A DNA stretch of 64,000 nt from Protula sp. h YS-2021 (taxonomy: Eukaryota; Annelida; Polychaeta; Sabellida; Serpulidae), in the NCBI GenBank assembly GCA_949752745.1, contig OX457027.1:62912329-62976328 (forward strand), given 5' to 3'. Positions within the stretch are counted from its first letter, which is position 1; the number at the start of each line of letters is the position of its first letter. The notes under the pieces are model-generated. The model made no database searches and was not told where the DNA came from. It saw only the letters and a program-made list of their open reading frames with translations. Shown one piece after another: positions 1 through 11,228 of this stretch. A program made the position numbers and the translations under genes.

Positions 1-3000
1 GTTTTAGATCCGTCTGCAAGACTGATAGCTTGTGACCAGGCATAACAATTAAAGTGATTTACAGAATACGGTAAATGGAAAACCGCATAAACATGTCGGC
101 TCTTATCTTAACAATTAATCCTTAACAGCAAACTGAAATTAGCAAGAATTTTTTTGGCCACCTTTCAGTAAAATCTGAAATAGTTTCTAAAATTATAAGC
201 AGTACATGCCACAAAACATTAAGCACATGAATCTGACAGAATTGCCATTTTCCACCGATCCACTAAACCGTCTTTAGTGAACTGCCACCTCTTTCGCAAG
301 AAAATGTTCTTTTTTTCTGTCGAATAAGGAAACGTAACTTAGGTAAATTCAGTCAACTAACTAGAAATTGGGACTTCAACAGTGAGCATAAAATATACGG
401 TCGCTAACAAGGTGTGCCAGTACAATATAAACTCAATCACTCATGTCAAGTTCGGTCAGCCATCTTCTTTTGTTCCAATTTGCAGTGTCACATCTAATAA
501 ACACCCAATTTTGGTTAGATTCTTTATTTCCGCGAAGACAACAAAAAGAAGGTCTTCTCTCCAGGTTTTTTTTCCTCTCCGGTTATTTTCAGTTTGCAGA
601 TCTTAAAGTTTCTCATTTAGCAAGTGTCTTTTCGATTAGCTGTTTTGTAGAAGTTTGGGGTTGAAGAAGAACAGTAATATCTCTAAATAAGAAAAAAAAA
701 ACAGAAGAAAAAAAATACCGGTTCCCTTTTTTAGAAGCCAAACCACCAAAAAGAAGAGAGGGTGTTCATTAGATGTTTGTTTGCCTATCCATATGTCACT
801 GTTCCATTTTCGCTTTCTAATATCTCCAGAGCGATTCCACTTAAAAGTTTGCAAAATTTCCAGGTGACGATATGTATTTTGTGCCATCTTATTTTTTTTT
901 AAATCAAAGTTCTTCAGTTTGAGAAGTTGAACATATTTTTGTAATGTTAACCCCCCCCCCCCCCCCAAAAAAAAAAATGTTGCCAACAGCTGATCAAACG
1001 ACTTTTGGTGTGGGTCTTCGAACTCCATGATAGCCCCCCCCCCCCCCCTCCCTACCCCCGCATCACATCTTCCTGCAGGCCCTGACTAAAGCACTTTAGT
1101 TGCTGTAGTTGCGAGTAGCCTGCCGTTGATCACAGTACCTTATTTGCGGGTGGGCATAGGTGCTCAGCAACCTCTTGGCACATGTTGCACGGCTTTGTCG
1201 CACTGGGCGTGTCAGACGGAATTTTGTGTTGTCACCTCATTACCAACTGCCAACTTTTGCACCCATCATGGGTTAGAATGCAGAAAAACAAAGAGACAGA
1301 CGGATCCCTATGGGAAGGTTTTCTGCATAGGCCACCCGACACTTGTCAATCCACAGTTCTTAACCTTACTGGTCGCTGAGGGAAGTAGATGCTTGGAATT
1401 AAGGCAAAACATTAAATGTAGATTTTGTTGTTGCTGTTTTAACACGACGCTGTGTGCATGGACAGAAAAGTTCCAACTAAAGGATGCCATAAAGGGCACA
1501 TTTGTCAAACTAAACCCACGCCGGTATTCAGTAACGTGGCTCAACCCAAACTTACACTCAAACTCTAAATTTGAGCTAAGTATGAGCTTCACTCATTCAA
1601 TAAGCAAAATGAGTCTAGATTAGAAGGCGGCTTAAAGTCAAGTTAAGTCAAATAAGCTAGCTGGTGAACTTTTGTCTTACCATAATCTGTATAAATACTT
1701 TATTCGAGTCATTTTAAATTATACAAGCAAACATTTCTTCCCCTGCCCAAAGAAAGGGCCAAGTGTTAAGCGGAGTTTCGACACTGATAAGCTGAAACTG
1801 ATATTTTGAGCAAATGTTTCAGTGAGTTCGAAACTCAGATTTTAGACTCAGTTTGAGAATGAGTTTGAGCTAGGTTACTGAATAATGGCGCTGGTTTGCT
1901 TAAGGTGAGCTTTCGGAAATGAAAGTCCAGACTCAGGTTCAAATTCACACACAGCATTTTCAATCGGAGACCCGCGCAGCTCATAAAACACATAAGGTGA
2001 TGAAATTTTGTCAGTTTTTGCATTGCCTTGGTCTCCGTGTTTTTTACACAATCAGAAGAATTTCTTTTTGTAGTGTAGTTCCAACTGAACCAGTCTCTCT
2101 GTGAGCCCGTTCTCGTTTGGTGAGGATCGAAAGTTTCCCTCGTGAATGATTGCTGACAATGAATGCCCAGTCAGTACTCCAATCCATCACCATTCGAATT
2201 GATTGATCAATTAATGAAATGAGTAATCATTCTGCCTTCAACAAACCACGCTCCCTGTTAATATGGTTTCTCTAAAATTGGGTGTTGTTTTGTTCTGGTC
2301 TCTTTACATTTGTTTTATTGATATGCACAAATTTTGTTTTGATCAAAGTAACTCTTGAATTTACATCTGACAATCGCAACTGCGTGGTACTCCTCTCGTC
2401 TTTTTTTTTTTTTTTTTTTTTTCGAATGAATGAATGAAAGAAATAGAGCGATCAAGACTCATCGACCTGAATATAGAGCGACATCCAGCAAATCTCATTG
2501 TTTCGTGAGAGTGAAATAGTGGCGGAATTACAACATTCTAACGACCTCTGAGACAATAGACGCCCAAAATTTTAAAAGCACATTGATCCTAATTTGAAGG
2601 TATTCGATACTGGATGTCTTCTCTACATGCCGTTTGGGATTGTCTAGGTTTTCTCCGTGAACAGATGGAAGTGACTGGTGACGTTCGGTAAAGATCTACG
2701 AGAGTGCGTACCAGTGAGAAAACACAATGTTCCTAAACTTGGAGTTAATTGTGTGCCAGCAACACCCGCAGACAGTGCAGTGCTGTCATCCGGGCTGTAC
2801 CGTGCTGCCCTTGATGGCTTGTTAACATGTATTTTGGGTGGAGGTTTCATTTGTACGACTCCTCAGTGCTAAAAAAAAAAGATGTTTTGGGTCGTACCAG
2901 GACTCTTATAAGCTTATCATTTCATTATTGCTAATGGTTGTTTTGTTGATGCTAGTACGATTTATGAAGTAATTGATGACGTAATGTGATGTCACAAAGA

Positions 3001-4573
3001 AACATTGCTTGCTTGGGAATCAAACTCAGATACAAAATGGTTTAAACTTCACGCTCGGATAAAGTGGGTTGTTGCTTTATTGCCTTCCGGGGTTTTTGCA
3101 ACATTCGAGGAGTCCATCCCTGAAGAGATTTCGTGGGATTTCGGTGCGGAAAGATTTACACTTGGATTTCTCTCATAATTCCCGATACTTGGTTTAACAC
3201 TTGGTGGCTGGTAAAGCATCATTGTGAAAGGTCTTATTGCTATGTAACTTGTAGTGTTGCTCCTAAGAGCATGCCAAAAATTTGTTAAGATGTGCCAGTG
3301 CCATATAGTTGGCGAGGAAAGTCTGATGCAAGAAAGTATAAATTACATTAAAATTGCTCTGTGTCAGGCCTCCCCTGATTGTGTCCTGTTACCAGAAGTA
3401 TGATACTGAAACGACAAGTGTGATAACTCTGTTTTGTGGGGCACCAGTTGTTCTAGTTACACACGGCAGTATCATGGCAGTGAAAATAGTCGTCAAGTAA
3501 AGAGCACAATAATAGAGGTGTAGGTGGACCGGATTAGCCGATTCATGATGTACATCCATATGAAAATGACTATCGTTGGATCGGATTCCCCTTGTCATTC
3601 TTTTTTGCCAGTCGAGAAACGTTTGCTTGAAAAAATTCTCTCAGGGGCCACTGCGGTATATCATATGTTAAGGAAAAAATGAAAGAAAAATACCAAAGTG
3701 TTCAAAACTGGTATGCTAATAGCCATTTAGGCGGACATTTCATGTCGGGCCCAGCCGTGAGATGCTTACTGGGGACATTACGCAAGTTGCATGGGGATAA
3801 ATGATGATATTAAAAAATTGCCAAAAATTACGATATGACAGTTTGATCAAAAGTTACAAGATTTATAGCACCGTTCATCAAAAGAAAACAGACAGCTGCA
3901 ATAGGATAGACATATTTATAATCCCGTTTATTGCATGACGAGAGAAATTTCCTGGCCACCACTGTAAGAAATAAGGGTAGTTACCATTTATTCCTGGCTA
4001 CCCTAGATGGGAAAAAACAGTATTTATTGCCTTTTGAATGTGATTCTATTACCATTAAGACTCTTGATTTCACACGATGCGTTCGTGCCAAAATGTATCG
4101 CTTAACCTGTCGGTCTAACCGTATCCGAGATTTTTGAGATGCATGAAGATTACGTATATCAACTTTCTTATGTCGACATCTTGAACATAAGAACTTGTGG
4201 CAGTGTTTCTGTCATTGTGACCCGTTTTGAAAATCCAAGATCCCGTTATACGTGACTGAAAATTATCAATAACTGGTGTTCAGTGATTGAGATTTTTCTC
4301 AAATAGTCTTGGTGTTTATTAGAACACAACCAGATGGTGATTTTATAATTTTCCCCTGGATATTTCCACAATTTTTACACTTCTGTGGGTGACCTCCCCC
4401 CCTCACCCCACCCCCAAGTAAAATGTTTTTGTGTTGGTGCTCTTCTTTCAAGAGAACTCACTCCTACATCTGAGCTACCCACATCCACCCTCCCCGCCAC
4501 TACTCCTCAGCTGTGCATATCGGTGTTCGTTCAGCATTGAAATCAAATCAGTTACTTTTTTGTCTCGTTTCAG
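1..4573 (+). other. Upstream intron or 5' flank of teashirt; no gene seen
   Basis: No ORF here has a recognisable product, and no candidate for the short first teashirt coding exon was found, so that exon is probably upstream of the window. The stretch is AT-rich with homopolymers: a C16A11 tract at 951-977, a C-rich run at 1034-1050 and poly-T at 2401-2422. It ends in a good 3' splice site, with a pyrimidine-rich tract and CAG at 4571-4573. It is read as intron from the acceptor and the downstream coding exon; the extent of the intron to the left is unknown. Confidence 0.55.
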
Positions 4574-7500
4574 CTGAAGACGGTGAAGAGATAGTGGATG
4601 ATGGGCAGGAGGCGGAGTCAGTCGCTTCTGATTCTACCAATGAAGAGCAAGAACTAGATATGACGTCAGAGCCTGATTCGAACAAGATGGACAACAGCCA
4701 GTCAAATGCTAGCCTTAGCAGAGAAGAGGAATCTAATTTGCATAAAGCAAAAGATAAAACAGAAAATGATTGTGATACATCAGTGTTCACAGATACTTTG
4801 AAAGAGACCAGCGGAGATGAGAAGGATGAACAAAAGAATGGTGAGAAAAGTTGCACGCCAGAGGAAGAATCTGACGCTCCGGTCGAAGGCACAGAATCTG
4901 TCAAAAATGTGCTAAAAAGCATCGATGAAGCTAATGAGTCGAAGAATGAGTCGGATTCAAATCTCGATGCCATTCCATCAAAATATTCGAATCGGTGTGA
5001 TGAAACGAAGAACGAAACGAGTGATGTGAATAAAAGTGAAACTGAATATAGTAAAACAGAAGTAAACAAAGATATACTGGTCAAAGAACATCTTACATCT
5101 CAAGATGAAAAGAAACCTGATATTTCTGGTGGTTCGATGTTTTCGCTCTCTGGGAATAATGACACTTCGGAATCTCCAATTAGTAAGCTTTTGAATATGG
5201 TTAACAATCCTGAAAAGTTGCACAGATCTTCAAGTTCGCAGGCGTATAGTTTGGCAGCCACTGCACACACTAAGGCCACATCACTGCCTTCAAAACTTTC
5301 GTATTCATCCGCTGTACGCGCATCGTCAAGTAGTCCGGCTCATAGCGCAGTAACAAAATCTGCCAAACCTCTGAGTGGCTTTTTACCGCCTTATAACATG
5401 TATTCGCATTTTCAGAGCATGTACGCAAAGATGAATAAGTATCTCGACCATTCCGCCGAAGACCTGTTTAAAAGGACAAAAGGCTCTGCGCCTCTGCTTA
5501 GTCCAAAGTGTGACTCAAGTTCTAGTCTGAATACTAGTCCGGTGTCTGAATCCGATCAGGACCAGCCGCTGGATCTCTCTGTGAAGGCGAAAGGCTTAGA
5601 CTTATCGTTTAAGGTCAAATCGGACGAGTTTAGGGCGCGGGATAATTTAGATATGAATGTTAGAAACCAACATAAATACATTCCAAATAGTGACAATAAA
5701 ATTGAGCCGAAGTCAGGCGATGGATCTTCACTTAAAAGTCTAGAAGAGAAATTTGGAGGGAATTCATTTAAAATGGATAAGCCATGTAAAGGAGTGAAAC
5801 AATATTTGCCATACTTGCATCCAATGCTACCGATGTATGGCGGGACTCTGTATGCGTCGGCATTATTTAACACTCATCCGTGGATGCAGGCGGAAAAACC
5901 GGCTCGGCCCGAGTCGTCGCCGAGGAAAAATACAAGCACCAGTGCGAATTTAACTGGCAGCAATTCAAATGTAAATAGCAGAAACAGTCCGCCGAAGAGT
6001 AACCATAGCAACTCGGATTCCAAAACTGTCAATAGTAGCAAGTTGTCTCCAACTGCATTGATGGCAAAAATGACAGAGCGAGACTTATTTTACCATAAAA
6101 AATACACAAATCTCAAATGCAGCTGTAAAAAAGAGTTTGAAACTTTGTACGATCTGACATTGCATGTGAAAGAATCCGGACACACGCCTTGCAATAGGAT
6201 AGCCGAACAGCACGAGTTTCCCAAGTTGGTCCGTGGACAAGATATGTGGCTGAACCATGGCTCGGAACAGACTAAGCAGATTCTTCGCTGCATACGATGT
6301 GGCGAGTCATTCAAAACGCTGCCCGATTTGACCGTGCACATGATGAAATCAAAACACTATGCTAACATCGTTGGCGGCGAAACTAGTCGCAAAATTCCAC
6401 CCAGGCTTGCGTTTCCCGGTGATTCGGGTGACGCGGAGATGTACCGCTGTTTCGAATGCAACGAACCGTTCGCCGGGATGGATCAGTTTTCAAGACATCT
6501 CATTTTATCTGGTCATCATAAAAGCCCTATTATTATCCAGCCCACCTCTCCCACGCCTACCCCTCCGTCGCCAGAGTCAGAGACTACTGCGGGCCAAGGT
6601 AGTTCGCCGCGTTCGAAACGTTCTCGTACGTTCTCCGATAGTTCGGATAAAGATCTGTCCGGTCGTCCAAGCTTGTCGAAACTAATGGAATACAGTGATT
6701 TCCGTTTGAGGTATGAAAATGCCTTGCGGAAAAGTGGCATGTTTGATGTGGATAAAGACGATAGCTCCATGGATTCGTTTTCAAGTGAAGAAAATAAAAT
6801 CCGCTGTGAGACGTGTTCGGAGAAGATTGAAATGTCGAGATTTGTAGATCATGTTCGGAAGTGCGTTAAAAGTGCGTCATGGGACTATTCTACACCTTTG
6901 AAAAAACGTCGACTGGAGTACAATATGGGCGAGAGAATAGAGTCCAGATCTGAATCTTCAAAAAACGAGCAAGCACAAAATAAAGAACACTTAATGAATG
7001 GTCGGAATACACCAACAAGTCCGATGTCTCAAAATTTCACCAAGGATAGTTTTCTCCAGCCAGAAGAAGAAAAGAGCTGTTCTAACTCGGCATTGAAGGC
7101 AATGGAGAGTTTCATTGAGCGTAGTTTTACCTCCACCAGCATGTTCAGAAACAGTCTATTCGGCAACTCTCTGTCTCGCCCAACAATACAGGCGGATGGG
7201 TACCCCCTGCCGATGTCTCGCATTAACGGCCATTCGCCCAAATCACACAGAAGTGGTTCTCCGCAGTCGTCACACGATCAAAGCATATACAGCAAATATT
7301 TACCACCGTTGTATGTGAATTCAGACTTGGATATTGGCAATGAAGACGTTTCCAAAGTGAAAGTTAAAAGTGAAGAAAACTCGCATAATAATACTCATTT
7401 TGAGGCGGATTTAAATGTGGACAAGTCAAACACAAACAACAGCACTTCGGAAAGCGACAACGGGTTTTCAAGCGAATGTAAGGAAAGTGGAGAGAAGAAT

Positions 7501-8340
7501 ATTGATGATAAAAACTACAGGAACAGAGAAATTAAACTGGAAAAAGAAGAAAAAGAGAACTGTGTTTCTAACCGAAGTCCAAGCCCGTCCCTAATATCCT
7601 TGCAGCAAAAATATCTACATTTTCCGGACCATGACTCCAGTGCGTCGTTAAAAGAAAGCGCCTCCAAAAGTCCTCCAGCCCCGGAAGGCCCAGAAGCAGG
7701 GTCAGCCCTGGCCTCTCTACAAGGCTTGGTCTATGGCAAGTCGTTGGAAAGCAAGCATCCCATTGACAGGCTGCAGAAACTGATGCTACCGGCGGGCAGC
7801 CCATCGGCCCAAGACACGGAGTGTAAGACAAGTAAAGGGGAGTCGCCGCTATTGGCACTCAGCGCGCAAAGCGCGATGCTCAAAAGCCCCATCAGTATGC
7901 TGGCGACGAACAACAACATGTCCGCGCCTAATTCGCCGTATGGTCATAGCGTGCATTCGGCTTCTCCCGTCGCCGACTCGCATAATTCCGAGCCCCTGTC
8001 GCCGGCCAATTCCGAGAGTGACACGACGGCACTCAAGACAGAACCGAACGACGTGTCTACTACCCCTGTGTCCAAAGACTACGGTTTTCCATTTTGCGCG
8101 GCGCCATACAAAACGATTGATGGGTTTGGGAATCGAACTGTTCGTGACATGGTGAAAGCAAAAGATAACGCGGAGGACTCTAAAGACACATTGAGGTCAA
8201 AACACGACATGTTGAAATTCAAGAAACAAGGAAATGGGAAAATAAAGAAAGCTCCGTATGTCTACCTTCCGCTAGATCATTCAGCGAAATTTAATAAATA
8301 CTATGAAATGGCCAATGAGTTGGCAAATAAAACGAAGTAA
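4574..8340 (+). CDS. tsh: Teashirt zinc-finger transcription factor, large terminal coding exon
   Basis: Teashirt proteins are nuclear C2H2 zinc-finger regulators of patterning that recruit the CtBP corepressor. The reading frame is open upstream to 4513 without an ATG, and CAG at 4571-4573 is a strong acceptor, so this is a 3' exon entering in phase 1 and contributing about 1255 residues. Numbered from the split first codon, it has an acidic Ser/Glu-rich N-terminus, a PLDLS motif at 332-336, and finger 1 at 516-537. Finger 2 (573-595) is preceded by KLVRGQ-type residues like those of fly teashirt. Finger 3 is at 626-648 and a C2HC finger at 745-764. Basic patches at 680-685 and 777-780 suggest nuclear localisation, and VKSE, IKLE and LKTE fit SUMO sites. 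There is no homeodomain, as in invertebrate teashirt and unlike vertebrate TSHZ. Finger 1 has C-x1-C instead of C-x2-C. The short first exon is not seen. Confidence 0.93.
5566..5580 (+). other. CtBP-binding motif (PLDLS) in teashirt
   Basis: The codons read PLDLS followed by VK. PxDLS is the established docking motif for the CtBP corepressor, and fly teashirt carries the same PLDLSV sequence. A second hydrophobic copy, LDLSFK, follows ten residues later and may be a weak repeat of the motif. Confidence 0.85.
6118..6183 (+). other. Teashirt zinc finger 1, non-canonical C-x1-C
   Basis: Cysteines are encoded at 6118-6120 and 6124-6126 and histidines at 6163-6165 and 6181-6183. Only one residue separates the cysteines, where the fly and vertebrate proteins I remember have two. 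The rest (F, L, H-x5-H) fits the teashirt-type finger. Zinc binding may be altered, or this may be a lineage-specific variant. Confidence 0.8.
6289..6516 (+). other. Teashirt zinc fingers 2 and 3
   Basis: Finger 2 has Cys at 6289 and 6298 and His at 6337 and 6355. Finger 3 has Cys at 6448 and 6457 and His at 6496 and 6514. Both use C-x2-C-x12-H-x5-H, the spacing typical of teashirt, with a long linker between them instead of TGEKP. Confidence 0.9.
6805..6864 (+). other. Teashirt fourth finger, C2HC-like
   Basis: Cysteines are at 6805 and 6814, a histidine at 6850 and a terminal cysteine at 6862, giving C-x2-C-x11-H-x3-C. It lies just before the basic PLKKRR patch. I infer a zinc-binding module; whether it is conserved in other teashirt proteins I cannot check. 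Confidence 0.65.
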
Positions 8341-11228
8341 CCATGACGATGGAATATCCAGCTCTTCAAACATGCCTGTGACTGTCGTGATGTAGGGATT
8401 GGGTCTGACTCGTATTCCTGATTCCTTTGTTGTAATTGTTTAAATGTTCGATTTTGAATCTTTCTCACAAAAAATTTTATTTTAGCTTTTGAAAACGCTT
8501 GGGACTGTTCAAGATTGTGAGAGATTGAGTTTGAGTTTCTAGATGCAGGCCCTTTGCGTGAACTAAATTTTTTAATGCTTTGGGGTTGGGACCAAAAGCT
8601 TAGTTGGGTATTCTTCTTTTTTTTTTATTTTGGCTGTGAATGGTAGATATATCAATAAAATTGTCCGACCGGTTAGGAACTTTAGTGCATGTTAAAGGTT
8701 AGCTTGTCTAGTTCATTCTCTTTTTGTCAGGCCTCTGTTTGTGCGTCTGTTTAGACGCGATTGCTAGTCTGTCATTTTGTGTTCTGGTCGCTAGGTCCCC
8801 AGACATTCTTACTTATACTTTTGCACTTATGAGTAAACCGTGTGTTATATTGGTACAGAGCAAAAGCGTTTCTAATCAACAAGGCACTGTCTTTCAAGCA
8901 TGTAAACGACTCTAAAATTTGAAAAATTGCTGGGGATATCAGGCACTGTTCCGTTATCAGATGTAATGTGTGTTGTTGCTGATATGCAACTGTCCATCTA
9001 AATGTGATTATTGGTTTTGAGCATGTTGTGGAATATGCCGGAAGTTCAATGAACAGTTTTGCACTGAAATACTGTTATTTAAGTGGTAAAAATGTTTGTG
9101 TGTTTGATGAGAGTAGTCGAAAAGTAGTTTACACAGTGAAGTCCTTTTAGTCCATTGCCCCCCCCCCCCACCCCCGTTTCGCGTCCCATCTCCACTGCAA
9201 GTGCGAGGTGTTCAAGTCGATAACCCCTTTATTCCTGTGCTAGCTGCCCGCTCACCATTACGCTTTCGCTGTTTATTTTTTCCCTTGCCCGATTGAAACT
9301 GCATGCGAAGATACGTTATATTGCTTGGTTTTATTGTGCAAAATTCCTCTGAAATTCAGTTTCCAGTTAAGAAACTTGGTTTCCTCGAGAGACATATTTA
9401 AAAAACTTGATCACTTGTATTTTGTGATTGCCAGTGCGCGCACAAAAGAAGCTGGTATTTGAGAACTGTATTTGACGCAGAGCCTCATTTCGCAATCGTC
9501 CAGTATCGAAAACGTCACGACTATTGATCGAAAAATAATCGAATTAACTCAGATCTGGTCATAGCAGGTGTCAAAATCAAATTAATGCATTTTGAAATCA
9601 AAGATCTGCAAGTCTTAAAGTTTTGAACAATGTTCATCAAATGAAAAATCAGTATGCCCAGTCCTGTTTATCTCCTCACGACTGCGACTGTCCAATAAAA
9701 GTCCGATCGTATCCGTACGCTTTGAGGAAAAGAGATCTCAAATGATGCAGACTGTGGGAAGAGAGAGACTGGTCGTTGGGAAGAGTCCTCTTGTTAGGGA
9801 TGAACAACGTGGTTGTTAATTGTGATAATTAACAGACATAAGATGTGGACTCCTACTTAAGCTAGTCTGTTTTAACCCGTTTCCTTTTTAAGGCGTAGCT
9901 TCTTAATTACAGCAAAACATTTGTTGATAAGAAAAAACGTATGTAGTTTCGCTGCAAAAATCGTTTCAAAGAATGCTAGTATGTTTTATGTCTTAAACAT
10001 CTACATAAAAAATTTCGTTTCTTTACTGTTAAAAATATGTACCAAAGCGTCTTTGGTTCAAAGTCAACCGGGCAGGCCAGTCAACTTTGAATTGTCTGAA
10101 TTTTGGCTTACTTCAGATATTTAGTGCTTTGAGTTGTACTAGATTTAGATCACAACGAGTTAACTGTGAGTACAGTGTAAGCTCCTTATAGTGACACTGC
10201 TGAATGAGACAACGCACTTGTCCCGATAATTCGCTATAACAGGTGTATAGCGAGGGTCGTTATAACGAGAGTATTACACATATGTGTTGCTGTGCATTTC
10301 CTACAAAGTTCACTATAAAGACAAAGTACCGTAAATCCTCGCTGTAAAGAAAAAAAATCAAATCGTCCAAACCGCGGATGGTGACGGCTGAAATGACTTT
10401 GCCAGGTCTGCCAGGCTCCCGACCAACCAGATCTAGCTTGTATTTATTCTTTGGTTTGTTTTAGGGCTTTATACGTACTACAGTTACGTGGGATTTTTGT
10501 TGTCTGTTGAGGGTTTATGGATTTAAATTATTGCATTTTCTTTCTCGCAATTTAATTTTTTACTTTTCAGCATAGTTTTATTTATGATTAGCGGAAACAT
10601 TGTCGAACTAATCAAGCAAAAATGTTGAAAAATATTGAGCTGGAAGCTCAATAAAAGAGTCCATGAAGGAAACGGTTTGTGAAGAAACGGAGAGTATGGA
10701 ATGTTATTTTAGCATGTTGTTCTTTTGTGTTACAGCTTGCATTGAGTTAGCCTTTAAAGTTCAATGTAGAGAGATAAAGATTTGTTATATTTAAAGTAGC
10801 TTATTTATGAAAATATTTATTTATTGCCCTTAAATTTTTTCAGGCTAAAAAATTAAGGTATATATAATATACTTTTTAAAAGGCAATTTGGATAATTTAT
10901 ACACGATCTAGATTCGTGTTTCAGTGTGTTCATGTATATACTGATGCTTTACAAATTATAACTTGTTGTCTATTTATAGTTCTTACGTAGGTAGTTTAGC
11001 CAATTTAGGACTCAATAGAGTGAGTCAAATTAAAGTAAAAAGTAATTTCTTTTAATCTGTCTGTATGCATTTTCTTCTCGGTGATGTTGCTAAATTGCAT
11101 AGTGATGATGTCCCTACTTTGCGTAGCAGTGTGTTATATGTATGTCATTGCTTTTGCACAGTAGTGTACCTGTGTCTTAACTATTTCCTTGTTGTATATT
11201 TAAAAGAAAAAAACTCAATTTCAATAAA
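8341..11228 (+). other. Probable teashirt 3' UTR with four polyadenylation signals
   Basis: This stretch has no coding ORF and is AT-rich. AATAAA hexamers occur at 8654-8659, 9694-9699, 10650-10655 and 11223-11228, the last being the outer limit proposed here. Teashirt mRNAs can have long 3' UTRs, but transcript ends cannot be set from sequence alone. A C-rich run sits at 9157-9176, and an interspersed-repeat fragment lies at about 10170-10350. Confidence 0.45.
10170..10350. repeat. Interspersed repeat fragment rich in CGTTATAACGAG-type motifs
   Basis: Short inverted and repeated strings such as CGCTATAAC, CGTTATAACGAG and CACTATAAAG occur close together. The look is that of a common invertebrate non-autonomous repeat, but there are no clear ends. 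It sits inside the likely teashirt 3' UTR. Confidence 0.4.

Noticed and set aside
636..1028. 130-codon - strand ORF
   Set aside because: Composed of homopolymer translation (poly-Gly, poly-Phe) from the C/A tracts; no domain.
1126..1623. 165-codon + strand ORF
   Set aside because: Starts at a non-ATG codon, has no recognisable domain and no splice context; probably chance.
4513..4573. Extension of the teashirt frame upstream of the splice acceptor
   Set aside because: The frame is open but starts at a non-ATG codon, and a strong polypyrimidine tract plus CAG lies at 4571-4573, so this is intron.
4548..5084. 178-codon - strand ORF overlapping teashirt
   Set aside because: Ser-rich shadow frame antisense to the coding exon; no independent support.
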